64,000 nucleotides of DNA from Cupriavidus necator N-1. Its GTDB lineage: Bacteria > Pseudomonadota > Gammaproteobacteria > Burkholderiales > Burkholderiaceae. How positions within the stretch are numbered: the first letter of the stretch is position 1; every line of letters begins with the position of its first letter. Shown one piece after another: positions 63,885 to 64,000 of the stretch. Where the stretch lies: assembly GCF_000219215.1 (NCBI RefSeq), contig NC_015726.1, positions 1,550,001 through 1,614,000 of the forward strand, read 5' to 3'. The position numbers and the translations under genes were made by a program. The notes under the pieces are model-generated. The model saw nothing but the letters and a program-made list of their open reading frames with translations, had not been told where the DNA came from and did not search any database.

Positions 63885-64000
63885 TCAGCCAGCGGCCTGG
63901 GCGGCCTCGCCCAGCGGCACCTCGTAGGGCAGGGCGGCGGTGGCCACCGCTGCGCCCTCGGCGCTGCCCAGGCGCAGCGCGCTGGCGGCGGCATCGATCT
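63885..64000 (-). CDS. C-terminal end of a protein, possibly YgfZ (partial at window edge)
   Basis: Only the last 38 codons are present, ending in LGSAEGAAVATAALPYEVPL and then GEAAQAAG before the stop at 63885-63887. A short proline-containing C-terminus and the position before DUF4936 and NRDE genes suggest the folate-binding Fe-S assembly protein YgfZ. The evidence is mainly context. Confidence 0.4.
   Translation of the reverse strand, partial: IDAAASALRLGSAEGAAVATAALPYEVPLGEAAQAAG

Overview
The window is a GC-rich, gene-dense chromosomal segment. Gene families, codon use and gene order point to a betaproteobacterium of the Burkholderiaceae, most likely Cupriavidus (the necator/taiwanensis group). 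The clues are an orphan Bug-type receptor, LivKHMGF-type ABC genes beside fatty-acid genes, a threonate/erythronate cluster, and the pgi, purL, selO and ygfZ-like housekeeping genes. This assignment is inference from gene content. I saw no tRNA, rRNA or CRISPR array.

Layout. Positions 1-6 kb hold the end of an ABC ATPase, pgi, a DMT exporter, the NAD(P)HX repair enzyme and a D-amino-acid dehydrogenase-like oxidase. An IS200/IS605 element with tnpA and tnpB follows at about 5990-7699. It sits at the 3' end of a TRAP transporter operon (amidase, dctP, dctQ, dctM) that is divergent from a MarR-like regulator (12.4 kb). Then come purL, a damaged permease/creatininase pair, and a minus-strand housekeeping block (PpiC isomerase, bolA, yciB, msrB, selO).

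From 23.6 to 30.5 kb an acyl-CoA synthetase precedes a five-gene branched-chain-type ABC transporter. A TonB-dependent siderophore receptor and an amino-acid permease follow. From 35.4 to 47.9 kb a long plus-strand run encodes a beta-oxidation module: bifunctional hydratase/dehydrogenase, nicotinamidase, thiolase, acyl-CoA dehydrogenase, two SDRs, thioesterase, NADP oxidoreductase, class II aldolase-like protein, GST and an epoxide-hydrolase-like enzyme. A near-identical 18-bp motif lies upstream of both the acyl-CoA synthetase and this run, which suggests shared control.

A decayed GntR/leuD mosaic follows at 48.2-49.2 kb. After it come a macrodomain protein, an iron-type alcohol dehydrogenase divergent from an HSL-type hydrolase with a perfect palindrome between them, an orphan Bug receptor, a thioesterase and an EF-hand protein.

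From 54.6 to 62.1 kb a minus-strand cluster (regulator, ltnD, otnK, otnC, MFS transporter, otnI, denD) should convert L-threonate and D-erythronate to dihydroxyacetone phosphate. A TnpB fragment separates otnI from denD. The window ends with a GNAT acetyltransferase, an NRDE protein, a DUF4936 protein and the 3' end of a possible ygfZ.

No wholly new system is obvious. The best leads are the IS605-type element, whose empty site can be reconstructed and which predicts a TnpB guide and TAM; the shared 18-bp motif; the frameshifted or mosaic loci; and REPIN-like inverted repeats.
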